From contig NC_085141.1 of NCBI RefSeq assembly GCF_024139115.2, positions 370,101,925 through 370,165,924 of the forward strand: a stretch of DNA of 64,000 nt, written 5' to 3'. The notes under the pieces are model-generated. The model saw only the letters and a program-made list of their open reading frames with translations, was not told the DNA's origin and did not search any database. This document shows, piece after piece, positions 54,681-64,000 of this stretch (its first letter is position 1; the number at the start of each line of letters is the position of its first letter). The position numbers and the translations under genes were made by a program. This stretch comes from Armigeres subalbatus. Lineage: Eukaryota; Arthropoda; Insecta; Diptera; Culicidae.

Positions 54681-54754
54681 TATCGAGATAGAGAATACAT
54701 CATTTTCTAAAATAAAAAAAAGGTTCCATAACATGTAGAAATATGATTTAGAGT

Positions 54755-54870
54755 CATTTGGTCGAACGCCGTTTGGCCGAATAGTTAAAATTGGTTTCCT
54801 TATTAAGTGAAATGAGAAGTGAGATGTATTAGTTGTGAAGTGAGAAGTGAGGAAGCAAGAGATGAGAAGT
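54755..54870 (-). repeat. TTTGGCCGAA motif plus GAAGTGAGAAGTGAG minisatellite
   Basis: The reverse complement of the composite repeat at 16700-16830: the CATTTGGTCGAACGCCGTTTGG motif followed by AAATGAGAAGTGAGATG-type units. Confidence 0.65.
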
Positions 54871-55002
54871 GATAGACTATGATTGGGATGCAGAAACCGA
54901 GATGTTCAGTGAATAGTGAGATATAATACAGATGAAGGAAGAAAAACCCTGATTAATCCACCTAGCGGTGATGGTGCCTTTCTCTTGCATTATAAAAATA
55001 GT

Positions 55003-55490
55003 ATTTTGGCCATTACTCTCGAGCCCATAGTCCGATCTGGCCAGTTTTCAATAGGAAACAATGGTAGATTATCCTGCTTCGAATGCAACTTGTTGCGAGT
55101 AAATCGGTTAAAGATAAGTGCCTGAAAATGAGTGGCATTTTTTTACTCAATTTTTCAATAAAAATGTTGTATTTTGGCCATAACTTCCGAGCCCATAGTC
55201 TGATCAGTCCAATTTTCAATAGCAAACAATGATAGAGTATCCTGCGTTGAATGCAACTTGTTGCGAGTAAATCGGTCGATGATAAGATGATAAAATGAGT
55301 GACATTTTTTAACTCAATTTTTCTATAAAAAAGTGGTATTTTGGCCATAACTTTCGAGCCCATAGTCCGATCTGACCTATTTTCAAAAGGAAACAATGGT
55401 AGAGTATCCTGCGTCGAATGCAACTTGTTGCGAGAAAATCGGTTGAGAATAAGTACCTGAAAAATTAATGACATTTTTTTGGGCGGTTGC
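55003..55490 (+). repeat. Three tandem units of about 167 bp
   Basis: ATTTTGGCCAT(T/A)ACT opens units at about 55003, 55171 and 55338 (spacing 168 and 167). Each has CGAGCCCATAGTC(C/T)GATC, AAACAATG(G/A)TAGA, TATCCTGC, GAATGCAACTTGTTGCGAG and AAATCGGT in order. Similarity is high. The third unit runs into GGGCGGTTGCGCACAGACAC and the AC-rich microsatellite. Confidence 0.9.
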
Positions 55491-55491
55491 G

Positions 55492-55540
55492 CACAGACAC
55501 ACACACATACACACACACACATACACACACATACAGACAG
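55492..55540 (+). repeat. AC / ACAT microsatellite
   Basis: ACAC units are interspersed with ACAT and ACAG, ending CATACAGACAG. The R1-clade element begins at the next base. Confidence 0.9.
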
Positions 55541-56103
55541 GGGGCCTGTCTAGGATGTGGTGGGGTTTGACAGTGGGCACTGTTGAACCTCTATAAAAAG
55601 CTGCATATGTGTGCAAGCAGGCCCTATCACAGCGACCGTGCTTGCGCCGCTCAAAGCACACAAAGCCCAACAGGAGTGCCAACTGGCACATCAGGATTCA
55701 TACCAGTAAGATCCTGATTATGGTATACTGGTCACGGCAAACGACATTGGACGATTCTCGGTTTTTGCATAGGATTAGGCGTATATGGGCTGACAGTCGA
55801 GCTATTCTGTTTCCTGAGTAAAAAAGAGTGACATCTTTTTGAAACGGCAGGCAGGCTAATGGTTCGACTGCCTCCGTCCCGGTAAACAACCTGGCAGGCC
55901 TCCGGTAACGCTCAACACCTGTCACCTAGACTGGTGGGTAGTAGGTTCAGATGTAACATTCCTGATCTACGTCGATCCGGCTCTGAACACGGTGCTATAA
56001 GGCACCGGAGTCAACCCTGCATGGACCTCACTGTTTACAAAGGCACCCATGGGATCACAAAAGGCGACTATCTACAACAGGTAGAGATAACGGCCCTTTT
56101 AAC
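55541..56103 (+). other. 5' untranslated region of R1 element A
   Basis: Starts GGGGCCTGTCTAGGATGTGG directly after the microsatellite and runs to the proposed ORF1 start at 56104. It contains short frames only. R1-type elements usually have an internal promoter here, but I can point to no element in the sequence. Confidence 0.6.
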
Positions 56104-57504
56104 ATGGAAACGAATACAAAAATCAACGAAGGAGCAGGCGGAGCGATTGTTTTCGCAAAAATTGGGAAGCTGCAGCGATCTCCAGTGATGGCACAGGCAG
56201 CAATAGCAAGTACCAGCAGTTTGGCCAAGACTTCTGAGAACCAGGCAGGCCAACAGGAGCTAGGATCCGAGAATAGGGTGTCCACACCAAAATCGGCAAG
56301 TAGTGTTATTCAGGAGGAACTACAACTTGGGAGGTCCAACTTGATGGAAGTGCGGAAGCGAGTCAACGAGCTTTATGACTTCGTGAAGGACAAACACAAT
56401 GTCCACACTAAGATAAAGGTTCTAGTGACGAGCATCAAATCCGCCGTTAAAGCTGCCGAGCACGAACAGAACGCGCTCAAAAAAGAGCTGAGGCAGCTGA
56501 AAAACGCTGAGAGAGGGAGCGGAGCATGCAGCAGACACACAGCAGACACCAATGAGCATCCAAAATACTCGCACGGAGAAGCGAAGCAGGGACTCGCCAG
56601 GGGAGCAGGAAGTCCCGAAGAAGCAGCGAAACGTGCACGATTGTGCTAACGTACTAAAGGATGGCGCCAAGAACGGTGAATGGCAAACCGCAGAAAGCCA
56701 GCGAGAGAAGAGAAAGAAGCAGAAGGTGACTGTGGAAAAGAAGAGGGAACAGAAGAAGAAAGAAAAACGTCGATCTCCTCAGGAGAGGGTCAAGGGCGAC
56801 GCCCTGATCATCGAAGCGAGCGACAGGACGACGTATGCAGCAATCCTAAGGAAAGTAAGAGAAAACCCGGATCTCAAGGACTTGGGAGAGAAAGTAGTGA
56901 GGACTAGGCGTACCCAGAAGGGGAGTTGCTGTTCGAGCTGAAGAAAGATCCAACAATCAAAAGCTCGGCCTTCCGGGAGCTCGTTGCCAATTCCTTGGGC
57001 AGTGAAGCAAACGTAAGAGCTCTTACACAGGAAGCAGTAGTCGAGTGCAGAGACCTGGACGAGATTACGTCGGAAGACGAACTGAGGGAGGCTCTTGTCT
57101 CACAATGTATGCTGAGTGAGGTGCAGATGACGATCCGGCTTAGGAAAGCGTACGGTGGTACACAAGTAGCAGCGATACGATTACCAGCAGTTGCTGCCAA
57201 CAAAATGGTGGAGGTGGGCAAGGTGAAAGTCGGATGGTCGGTGTGCCCGTTGAGACTCACTCCGCGGGTCACCAAAGAGATGGAGAGATGCTTCAAATGC
57301 ATGGCGTTTGGACACCAGGCGCGAAACTGCAAAGGTCCGGATAGATCCGGTCTATGTAGAAAATGTGGCGAAGAAGGACACGTTGCTAGGGACTGTACGA
57401 AGCAACCGCGATGCCTGCTCTGCAAACCGGAGGACGGAAACTACCATACGACGGGTGGCTTCCAATGCCCTGCATACAAGAAGGCGATGGCGGGCCGAGA
57501 TTAA
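56104..57504 (+). pseudogene. R1 element A ORF1 (Gag-like), two frameshifts
   Basis: I start at the Met of METNTKINEG at 56104, the first in the longest upstream phase. The frame 56104-56649 has a charged helical region; the next, 56552-56941, holds lysine-rich stretches (KRKKQKVTVEKKREQKKKEK) and GDALIIEASD; the last, 56926-57504, holds LRKAYGGTQVA, VKVGWSVCPL and three Cys/His knuckles, CFKCMAFGHQARNC, CRKCGEEGHVARDC and a longer CLLCKPEDGNYH...C. Such proteins coat the LINE RNA. The TAA at 57502-57504 overlaps the ORF2 ATG. Shifts lie near 56560-56640 and 56926. Confidence 0.85.
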
Positions 57505-60465
57505 TGGAGATCATCCAGTTGAATCTCAATCATTGCGACACCGCACAGCAGCTGTTGTGGCAGTCGACAACAGAAGCAATGTGCGACGTGGCAATTATTG
57601 CTGAACCGTACCGGATCCCTTCTGACAACGGCAACTGGGTGGCGGATGCTACGGGGATTGCGGCTATCCAAGTGATGGGCAGATTCCCTATCCAAGAGGT
57701 GGTAGACAGCTCTAACGAAGGTTTTGTTGTCGCCAAAATCAACGGGATCTTCGTGTGTAGCTGCTACGCACCCCACGGTGGACTTTAGAGCAGTATAACA
57801 GGATGCTGGATGCACTCACGGAGAAGCTGATCGGCCTTAAACCCGCAATCATCGGAGGCGACTTCAATGCTTGGGCAGTGGATTGGGGAGCAGGCTGACC
57901 AACGCCAGAGGTTACAGTTTGCTGGAGGCGCTTGCAAAGCTGGAAGTCAGACTGTGCAACGAAGGTACCGTTAGTACATTTCGCAGAGACAGCAGGGAGT
58001 CCATCATTGACGTGACGTTTTGCAGCCCGTCGCTGGTGAGAAACATGAACTGGAGAGTTTGTGAGGACTACACTCATAGTGATCACCAAGCTATCCGGTA
58101 TAGTGTTGGAACACGGCTACCGACGACGCGGAGAGGGATAAGGACTACCGGGCGAAGATGGAAAACGAAGGACTTTGACAAGGAGCTTTTCATCGAAGCA
58201 CTTCGAGTTGACAGCGGCGCAATAAATCTGGAAGCAGATGAACTGACGGAAACGTTAGCGAGGGCTTGCGATGCGTCGATGCCAAGAAAACGGGAGCCAT
58301 TAGACAGCCGACGCCCAAATTACTGGTGGAACGAATCTCTTACCAATCTTCGTGCTGCCTGTCTCAGGGCCAGGAGACGTTTTCAGAGGGCAAGGTCTGA
58401 AACGGTAAGAGAAGAGCGTAAAATAGTTTTCCGGGAAGCTAGAGCGGCTTTCAAACGGGAGATCAAAGTCAGCAAGTCCAACTGCTTCAAGCAGTTGTGC
58501 CAAGAAGCTGACGCTGATCCTTGGGGCAATGCTTATCGGGTGGCAATAACGAAAATCAAGGGTCCAGCGACGCCAGCGGAGATGTGTCCGGACAAGCTGA
58601 AGATCATCGTGGACGGTCTTTTCCCGCAACATGATTCTACGATGTGGCCGCCTGCACCGTACGAAGATGAAGACCGTGTCACCATTGCAGGTATGCAAGT
58701 CTCCAACGACGAGCTGTCATCAGTGGCGAAAGGTCTGAAGAAGAAGAAAGCTCCGGGTCCGGATGGAATTCCAAACGTGGCTTCCAAACTGTGATACTGG
58801 CGTTTCCAGATTTGTTCAGAATGGTGCTGCAGAAATGCCTAGCAGATGGCTACTTTCCGAATAAGTGGAAGATTCAGAAACTGGTGTTACTGCCGAAACC
58901 AGGAAAACCATTGGGGAGTCCAGCTTCGCATTGGCCAATATGCCTGCTGGATACACTAGGGAAGCTTCTGGAAAGGATTATCCTTGCTGACGCAGTTCAC
59001 GGAGGGCGAGATCGGCTTGTCGGAGAAGCTGTTTGGATTCCGAAAAGGCAGATCGACGGTGGATGCAATTAAGGCGGTCGTTGAAGTTGCAGAGAAAGCA
59101 TCCAAGAAAAAAAAAGAGTGCGGCAATCGGTTCTGCGCCGTAGTAACAATTGACGTCAAAAACGCGTTCAACAGTGCCAGCTGGGAGGCCATCGCCGTAG
59201 CGCTGCATGGAATGCGGGTTCCTGGCTATTTGTGTAGAATCCTTAAGAGCTACTTCGAAAACCGGATTCTGGTCTACGATACGAACTCGGGGCAGAAGTC
59301 GATTAGGGTTACGGCGGGTGTTCCGCAAGGCTCCATACTTGGCCCAATGCTGTGGAACGTTATGTACAACGGAGTGCTAAAGCTGAAGTTGCCCAAAGGC
59401 GTGCAGATCTTCGGATTCGCGGATGATGTCGTTCTAACGATAACCGGAGAGTCGCTGGAAGAGGTAGATATGCTGGTGGCGGAGACGACCGATGCAGTTG
59501 AAAACTGGATGAATGGGGTCAAGCTGCAGCTTGCTCACCACAAAACGGAAGTGATGCTGGTCAGCAACTGCCGAATCATACAGCGAATGCAGATTATCGT
59601 CGGAGAGCACGACATACCGTCCGTGCGGGCTTTGAGACATCTAGGAGTGATGATCGACGACCGTTTGAATTTCAACACCCATGTCGACTATTCCTGCGAG
59701 AAGGCGGCAAAGATGGTCAGTGCGCTTGCTAGGATCATGCCGAACGTTGGCGGACCGAGAGGCAGCTGTAGGCGTCTTCTGGCGACCGTATCATCCTCAA
59801 TACTTAGGTACGGCGTTCCAGCCTGGGGAGCTGCGCTCAAGACGAAACGTAATCGCAGGAAGTTGAATAGCGTGTTTCGTCTAATGGCCATTCGAGTGGC
59901 GAGTGCGTACCGAACAATTTCGTCAGAGGCAGTTTGCGTTATCGCAGGGATGATTCCAATCTGCATAACCTTAGCAGAGGATATCGAGTGCTACCAACGG
60001 AGAGGTACCAGAAATGTGAGGGAGACGATGAGACTGGACTCAATGGTGAAGTGGCAGCAGGAGTGGGACAATGCAGACAATGGAAGGTGGACCTACCGGC
60101 TCATCCCCAATGTGTCGACGTGGGTGAACAGGGAGCATGGAGAGGTGAACTTTCACCTCACTCAGTTCCTATCCGGACACGGTTGTTTCCGCCAATATCT
60201 GCACCGATGTGGCCATGCGTCATCGCCATTCTGCCCGGCGTGTATCAACGTAGAGGAGACTCCAGAGCACGTGTTATTCGATTGTCCGAGGTTTGCGGAA
60301 GCCTGCCCTAAGCGTGGACAACATCGCAGAGCGAATGTGTCACGATGAAGATACGTGGAATGTGGTAAGCAGAGTCGTGAGGCAAATATTGTCAGAGCTG
60401 CAGCGTAGATGGAGAAGGGACCAGCAAACAAGCGTCGGCTCGGAGGAAAATCCAGCATAGTGAGC
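57504..60465 (+). pseudogene. R1 element A ORF2 (endonuclease, reverse transcriptase, zinc finger), broken
   Basis: ATG at 57504 in TAATG. Endonuclease: MEIIQLNLNHCDTAQQLL, IIAEPYRIP, CSCYAPHGG, then in a new phase IIGGDFNAWAVDWG, then FSDH-like YTHSDHQAIRY. Linker and fingers (57871-58794): KKKKAPGPDGIPN. A stop at 58792 and further shifts precede LVLLPKPGKP. The frame 58984-60348 is the main enzyme: LFGFRKGRSTVDAI, VTIDVKNAFNSASW, GVPQGSILGPMLW, FGFADDVVLTI (catalytic), then LGVMIDDRLNF and a C-terminal zinc finger CPACINVEETPEHVLFDCPRF. A last shift near 60330 leads to QRRWRRDQQ and the stop near 60460. Normal length for R1 ORF2, but inactive. Confidence 0.88.
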
Positions 60466-61063
60466 AGTGTTGGCCTCGGGTCGTCGGGGCGCCGGTGAAC
60501 CGGAAGTTTTCTGCCAACCGGAATCGTCGGACCGACTTCGGCACTCGATCAGCCAACCTGCTGAAGAAAGAAGAAAGAAGAAGGAAGTGCTTCGGGTATG
60601 TAGGGCACCGCCAGTGCGGACGTTATCCACCACCGGAACTGTCGGACCACCTCTGCAACCCGAAGACGAAGTCGGCGCAATGCGCGAAAGCGTCCCCTGC
60701 GATAGCCGCCGGTAGTCGGGGCACCATCAGTGCGGAAGTTTCCTTCACCGGAACTGGTGGACCACCCTCGTCGCCAGGGGTAGTCAGGAGGATTCGAGTG
60801 AGGAAGTTTGCGGCACGACCAGTCGGCAAACTAGCCTAAGCTAGGGGCCGGAATTTTAGAAGAAGTGCATGAGCACAGCCCCCGAAGTAGTCGCAGCATC
60901 CTGTGGTCCCTGGGGGATCGAGGCAAGGAGGATAAGGGACCCGGTTTATCCGGGAGGCACATTTTTAGCAGGTCGGGAGGAGCCCATCCCTGTTCGCCTT
61001 CGAGCATAGTGTGGATGCTCGAGGTGTCTGTCGCGCAGATTTTTGATGGCCTTTAACCCTTGT
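60466..61063 (+). other. 3' untranslated region of R1 element A, internally repetitive
   Basis: GC-rich. The phrase CGCCGG(T)-AACCGGAAGTTT-CT is echoed at about 60490 (CCGGTGAACCGGAAGTTTTC), 60609-60650 (CGCCAGTGCGGACGTTATCCACCACCGGAAC) and 60722-60775 (CACCATCAGTGCGGAAGTTTCC). About three diverged units of roughly 115-120 bp are therefore present, as often seen in R1 3' regions. Confidence 0.6.
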
Positions 61064-61192
<129 letters not shown>

Positions 61193-61426
61193 CGGGCAGC
61201 AGGGACTTTGTCCAAGGGCTTGACGACCCCTCCCCATGGCCACTGCGAGTTAGACCGGGACCATCGTCCCTAACCCCTAATCCCAAGGCGTCAAGCGACC
61301 CGCGCCGAGGGATGCATGGCCAGGGAGTGTGGGGTACCTGGGCACCCCACAGTAATTGTCCCTTACCGCGTCATGCTGGGCTCTGGCGTGGTGGACCTCT
61401 TTCCCCGAGCAACTCGTGGGATCAAA

Positions 61427-63048
61427 ATGGAAAACCAAGACAATTCTTCAACTAGTGGTAGTAGTGTAGGCGACAACCCCTTCGCAAGAGGTGGGTTGTT
61501 CAGGTCTCCGCCTAGGAGGCCAGAGGCAATAGTCGGCAGCTCAGTGCGCAGCGCCAGCGTGGGTCACTCAACCTTCCTCTCGGCTAAAAAAACGCCGGTA
61601 GAGGTTATTGACGGCCCATGGCTTGTGGAGGCGATGAACCGCAAACGCGATGGGCTTTCGGCCTTCGAGGTGGCGACGGAACAGCTGGACGCCATCATCG
61701 ACTTTGCGTCATCGAAGCATAATATCAGTAAGGACCTCAAGAGGAGCTTGCAGAAACTTCGAAAGTCGATGTTGGACGCCAAGCTGGAAACGGCGGTCAG
61801 GGACGGCCAAGTTCGAACCCGTGAAATCCATGGAGTCGAGGTCTACCCAGACTGAGGCCCAAGAATTCGCGGATTTGGGCAAGGTCGAATCGACCGAGGG
61901 CGTGCCAGCGAAGACGGTGGTGCCAAAGTCTACCAAGACTGAGGCTCAAGTATTCGCAGGCACATCGGGGTGGCTGCTCCAACGGAGCAGACACAAAAAC
62001 GGGGGAGACAGTCTCCAGGGGATGAGCTCCCTGGGGGCCGCCTCAAAACGCGGAGGGTTACTACCCCGAACAAGGGTAGTGGGGCTGGGAAGCTGAACCC
62101 CGGCCAGGTACCTCCAAAACCGGGGGAGGAAGGACCTGGAAAGGTCCGTCCACCCAGGAAAGACGGTGGTAAGGGGTTACGGCAGGCTGAGAGCTCTCAG
62201 CCGCCCCAGACCAGGGAAATAGAGGGGGATGACGCCTCCTGGACCCTGGTCAAGAACAAGAGGAAACCGAAGACATCAAGGGCCGAAAAGAAGGCCCAGG
62301 CGAATGAGGGTAGCAAGAAGTCTAGGGTAGGCGCCAATCGCTCCAGGGGCGATGCCCTAGTCATCAAAACGGACGAGGCTAAGTACTCGGACGTCTTGAA
62401 GGCGATGAGGAGTGACGTCAAGCTCGGTGAACTCGGCGCCGACGTACGTCGAATAAGACGTACTCGGATGGGCGAGATGATCCTCGAGCTAAAGCGGGGC
62501 GTCTCGCAAAAGGGCGCCGCCTACAAGAAGTTGGCGGAGGAAGTCCTAGGCGAGACGGTCAAGGTGAGGGCACTCACGACGGAGGTGAACCTTAGGGTTA
62601 AAGACCTGCATGAGATCACCGAAGTCGAAGAGCTCGTCACGGCACTGCGGCGACAGTGTGAAGTGGAGACGCCCACCGCAGTCGTTCGGCTACGGAAAGG
62701 TCCGGCAGGGACGCAGGTAGCATTGGTTCGGCTATCTGCAGCGGACGCCTCCAAGGTAGTCAAGTTAGGGAGCGTCAAGGTGGGATGGTCGGTGTGCCCT
62801 GTGAGCATATACGAGCAACCCAAAGTTTGCTTCAAGTGCGTGGAACCTGGGCACAAGCAATGAGACTGCAAAGGCCCTGATAGAAGCAAGCTTTGCCAAC
62901 GCTGCGGATTGGAGGGACAAAAGGCACAATGCTGCACGAACCCTCCCAATTGTTTAATTTGTTCCAGCAATGTTGCGAACAGCAAACATCCCATGAGGGT
63001 TCGATGTGCCCGGCGTTTAAGCGTGCTGCAAAATCACAGTGCAGGTAA
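61427..63048 (+). pseudogene. R1 element B ORF1 (Gag-like), frameshifted with one stop
   Basis: Met at 61427 (MENQDNSSTSGSS) follows the leader. The frame to 61855 has an alpha-helical segment (EVATEQLDAIIDFASSKHNI). A second phase covers 61850-61980. The third, to 62863, has a basic region (KKAQANEGSKKSRVG), GDALVIKTDEAKYSDVLKAM, LRKGPAGTQVALVRL, VKVGWSVCP and the first knuckle CFKCVEPGHKQ, then a TGA inside that knuckle at 62861-62863. After it CQRCGLEGQKAQCC and CLICSS continue in phase. Another shift precedes MCPAFKRAAKSQCR and the TAA at 63046-63048. It would package LINE RNA if intact. Confidence 0.84.
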
Positions 63049-63260
63049 CGCAGCTGGCTTGCTCGGCCTCGCTTGAATGTCCGGTGTGCGCAGATTTAGA
63101 TGAAACGGCGGAACACGTGTTGTTCGTGTGCCCACGTTTTCGCGCAATGCGTGACCACATGCTTGCCACATGTGGTCTGGACACAACCCCGGACAACCTA
63201 GTTCGGAGGATGTGTAAAGATGAAGTTGGCTGGAACGCCGTTTTATCGGCTATCGTTTAA
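63039..63260 (+). pseudogene. R1 element B ORF2 remnant: start codons fused to C-terminal zinc finger
   Basis: Codons for (V/M)QVTQL at 63039-63056 match the ORF2 start of element A (MEIIQL), though the ATG is GTG here. They are followed at once by CPVCADLDETAEHVLFVCPRF, which corresponds to the zinc finger near the ORF2 C-terminus in element A (about 60235-60300), and then MCKDEVGWNAVLSAIV. Roughly 2.7 kb of ORF2 is therefore absent. The junction lies at about 63056-63070. Confidence 0.85.
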
Positions 63261-64000
63261 ATCGTCTCGGAGCTACACAGAAGGTGGCGCGTGGCTTCCC
63301 GAGTAGCACACTTGCCATATACCAGTCACTGTGGCTCATTTACGACGATACAGACGATACAATATCCAGTCACATTGGAGTTGCTGCAACCAAATCGAAC
63401 TGAATTGTGCTGCTAGGGTTCAAGGATGGCTAGTTCAGGCGCAAATAAGAGGTGGTCCAAGGGTTCGGAGTTGGCTTCATAGGTCATACCGGTGCCCTGT
63501 GGTTGAACTCGATCCTTTTATCGAACAAGTAGCCGCGCGAAGAACAACATGGAATCGTCGCTTTCGCGGCGTCGGTCAACCGGGCGGGTTCCGAGCCCGG
63601 AAAGGGGTCCTCGTCAAGGCTGGGGCAGGTGTAGGCATTGCGTTGGCAAGTCCCTCTATGTGTTGGCGAATAGCCCATTTCGCAGAGAGGTCAATTTGGG
63701 GTGCACGCGGCATCATCATTCTTGATCCCACCTTTCGAGGACCTAGGGCGTGGTAAGGCCACCTGGAAAGCCGGCAATGCGCTGGCACGATACCATGGTG
63801 TTCTTCTAAAAAAGCGAGTCACGATGTTCGGTGCTGTAATGATACGCAGCTAACCTTGAGGGTGCGTTGTGCACTGGCCCCCCTTTGAAGCATTACTTTC
63901 TGGTTGTACCGAAGGGACTATGGGCTTGGCGGCAATGGAAACGGTTTAGCGAGTCATGGATGTAGTCCTGCCTACCTCGTTTGCTGTTGGAGGTGGTCCC
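63261..64000 (+). other. Probable 3' region of R1 element B
   Basis: In-phase traces of SELHRRWRVASR (63261-63300) correspond to the last residues of ORF2 in element A (SELQRRWRR). The rest is GC-rich and lacks long frames; a 141-codon frame at 63331-63756 has no motif. The phrase CCACCTTTCGAGGACCTAGG at 63728 resembles R1-type 3' regions, from memory only. The end lies beyond the window. Confidence 0.5.

Overview
This 64 kb window looks like repeat-packed intergenic DNA from a culicine mosquito, most likely Aedes. The evidence is a Feilai-like tRNA-derived SINE, several RTE-clade and Jockey-clade LINE copies, R1-clade LINEs beside AC microsatellites, and BEL/Pao, Ty3/gypsy and Ty1/copia remnants in AT-rich, hairpin-rich DNA. 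I found no host protein-coding gene, tRNA, rRNA or CRISPR array I could defend. Almost every long reading frame belongs to a transposable element, and most are broken by frameshifts, stops, deletions or nested insertions. Family names come from recognising protein motifs and from memory, not from database searches.

Layout. 0-4.5 kb: AT-rich DNA with short degenerate repeats. 4.5-8.5 kb: a near full-length RTE-like LINE (copy 1, minus) flanked by a 10-bp target-site duplication (TSD) and carrying a 558-bp PIF/Harbinger-like insertion. 8.5-17.7 kb: a large inverted-repeat structure (arms near 11.2-11.7 and 15.55-15.9 kb) whose interior holds a Jockey-clade LINE with a 12-bp TSD, followed by a purine tract and a pyrimidine minisatellite. 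17.7-24.1 kb: a second copy of the first RTE family (copy 2, plus), split in its reverse transcriptase gene by a different RTE-like element (copy 3, minus) with a 12-bp TSD. 25-25.9 kb: opposed arrays of a short GACAAAAGGTCGAAA-type repeat around a foldback element. 26.0-30.5 kb: copies 4 (minus) and 5 (plus) of a third RTE family, head to head, each with its own TSD.

30.5-40.4 kb: a candidate LTR/primer-site edge, a roughly 152-bp satellite, a decayed copia-like element, a decayed BEL/Pao element interrupted by hairpin DNA and a SINE, and a minus-strand Ty3/gypsy relic. 40.4-42.4 kb: RTE copy 6 (minus) with another internal deletion. 43.6-45.9 kb: a perfect 67-bp inverted repeat, then a 1.75 kb PIF/Harbinger-like element with TTA duplications. 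47-55 kb: minisatellites, MITE-like hairpins and a three-unit 167-bp repeat that ends in an AC-rich microsatellite. 55.5-64 kb: two R1-clade LINEs in tandem, both beside AC microsatellite DNA. The second has lost nearly all of ORF2.

The elements do not form a host pathway. What they give is a relative insertion history, with nested insertions, an empty-site comparison and TSDs, and several opposite-strand copies that could form double-stranded RNA if transcribed. I saw no convincing undescribed cellular system. The strongest leads are the two tandem R1 elements at AC repeats, the perfect inverted duplication at 43.6-44.0 kb, and the layered inverted-repeat structure at 11-16 kb.
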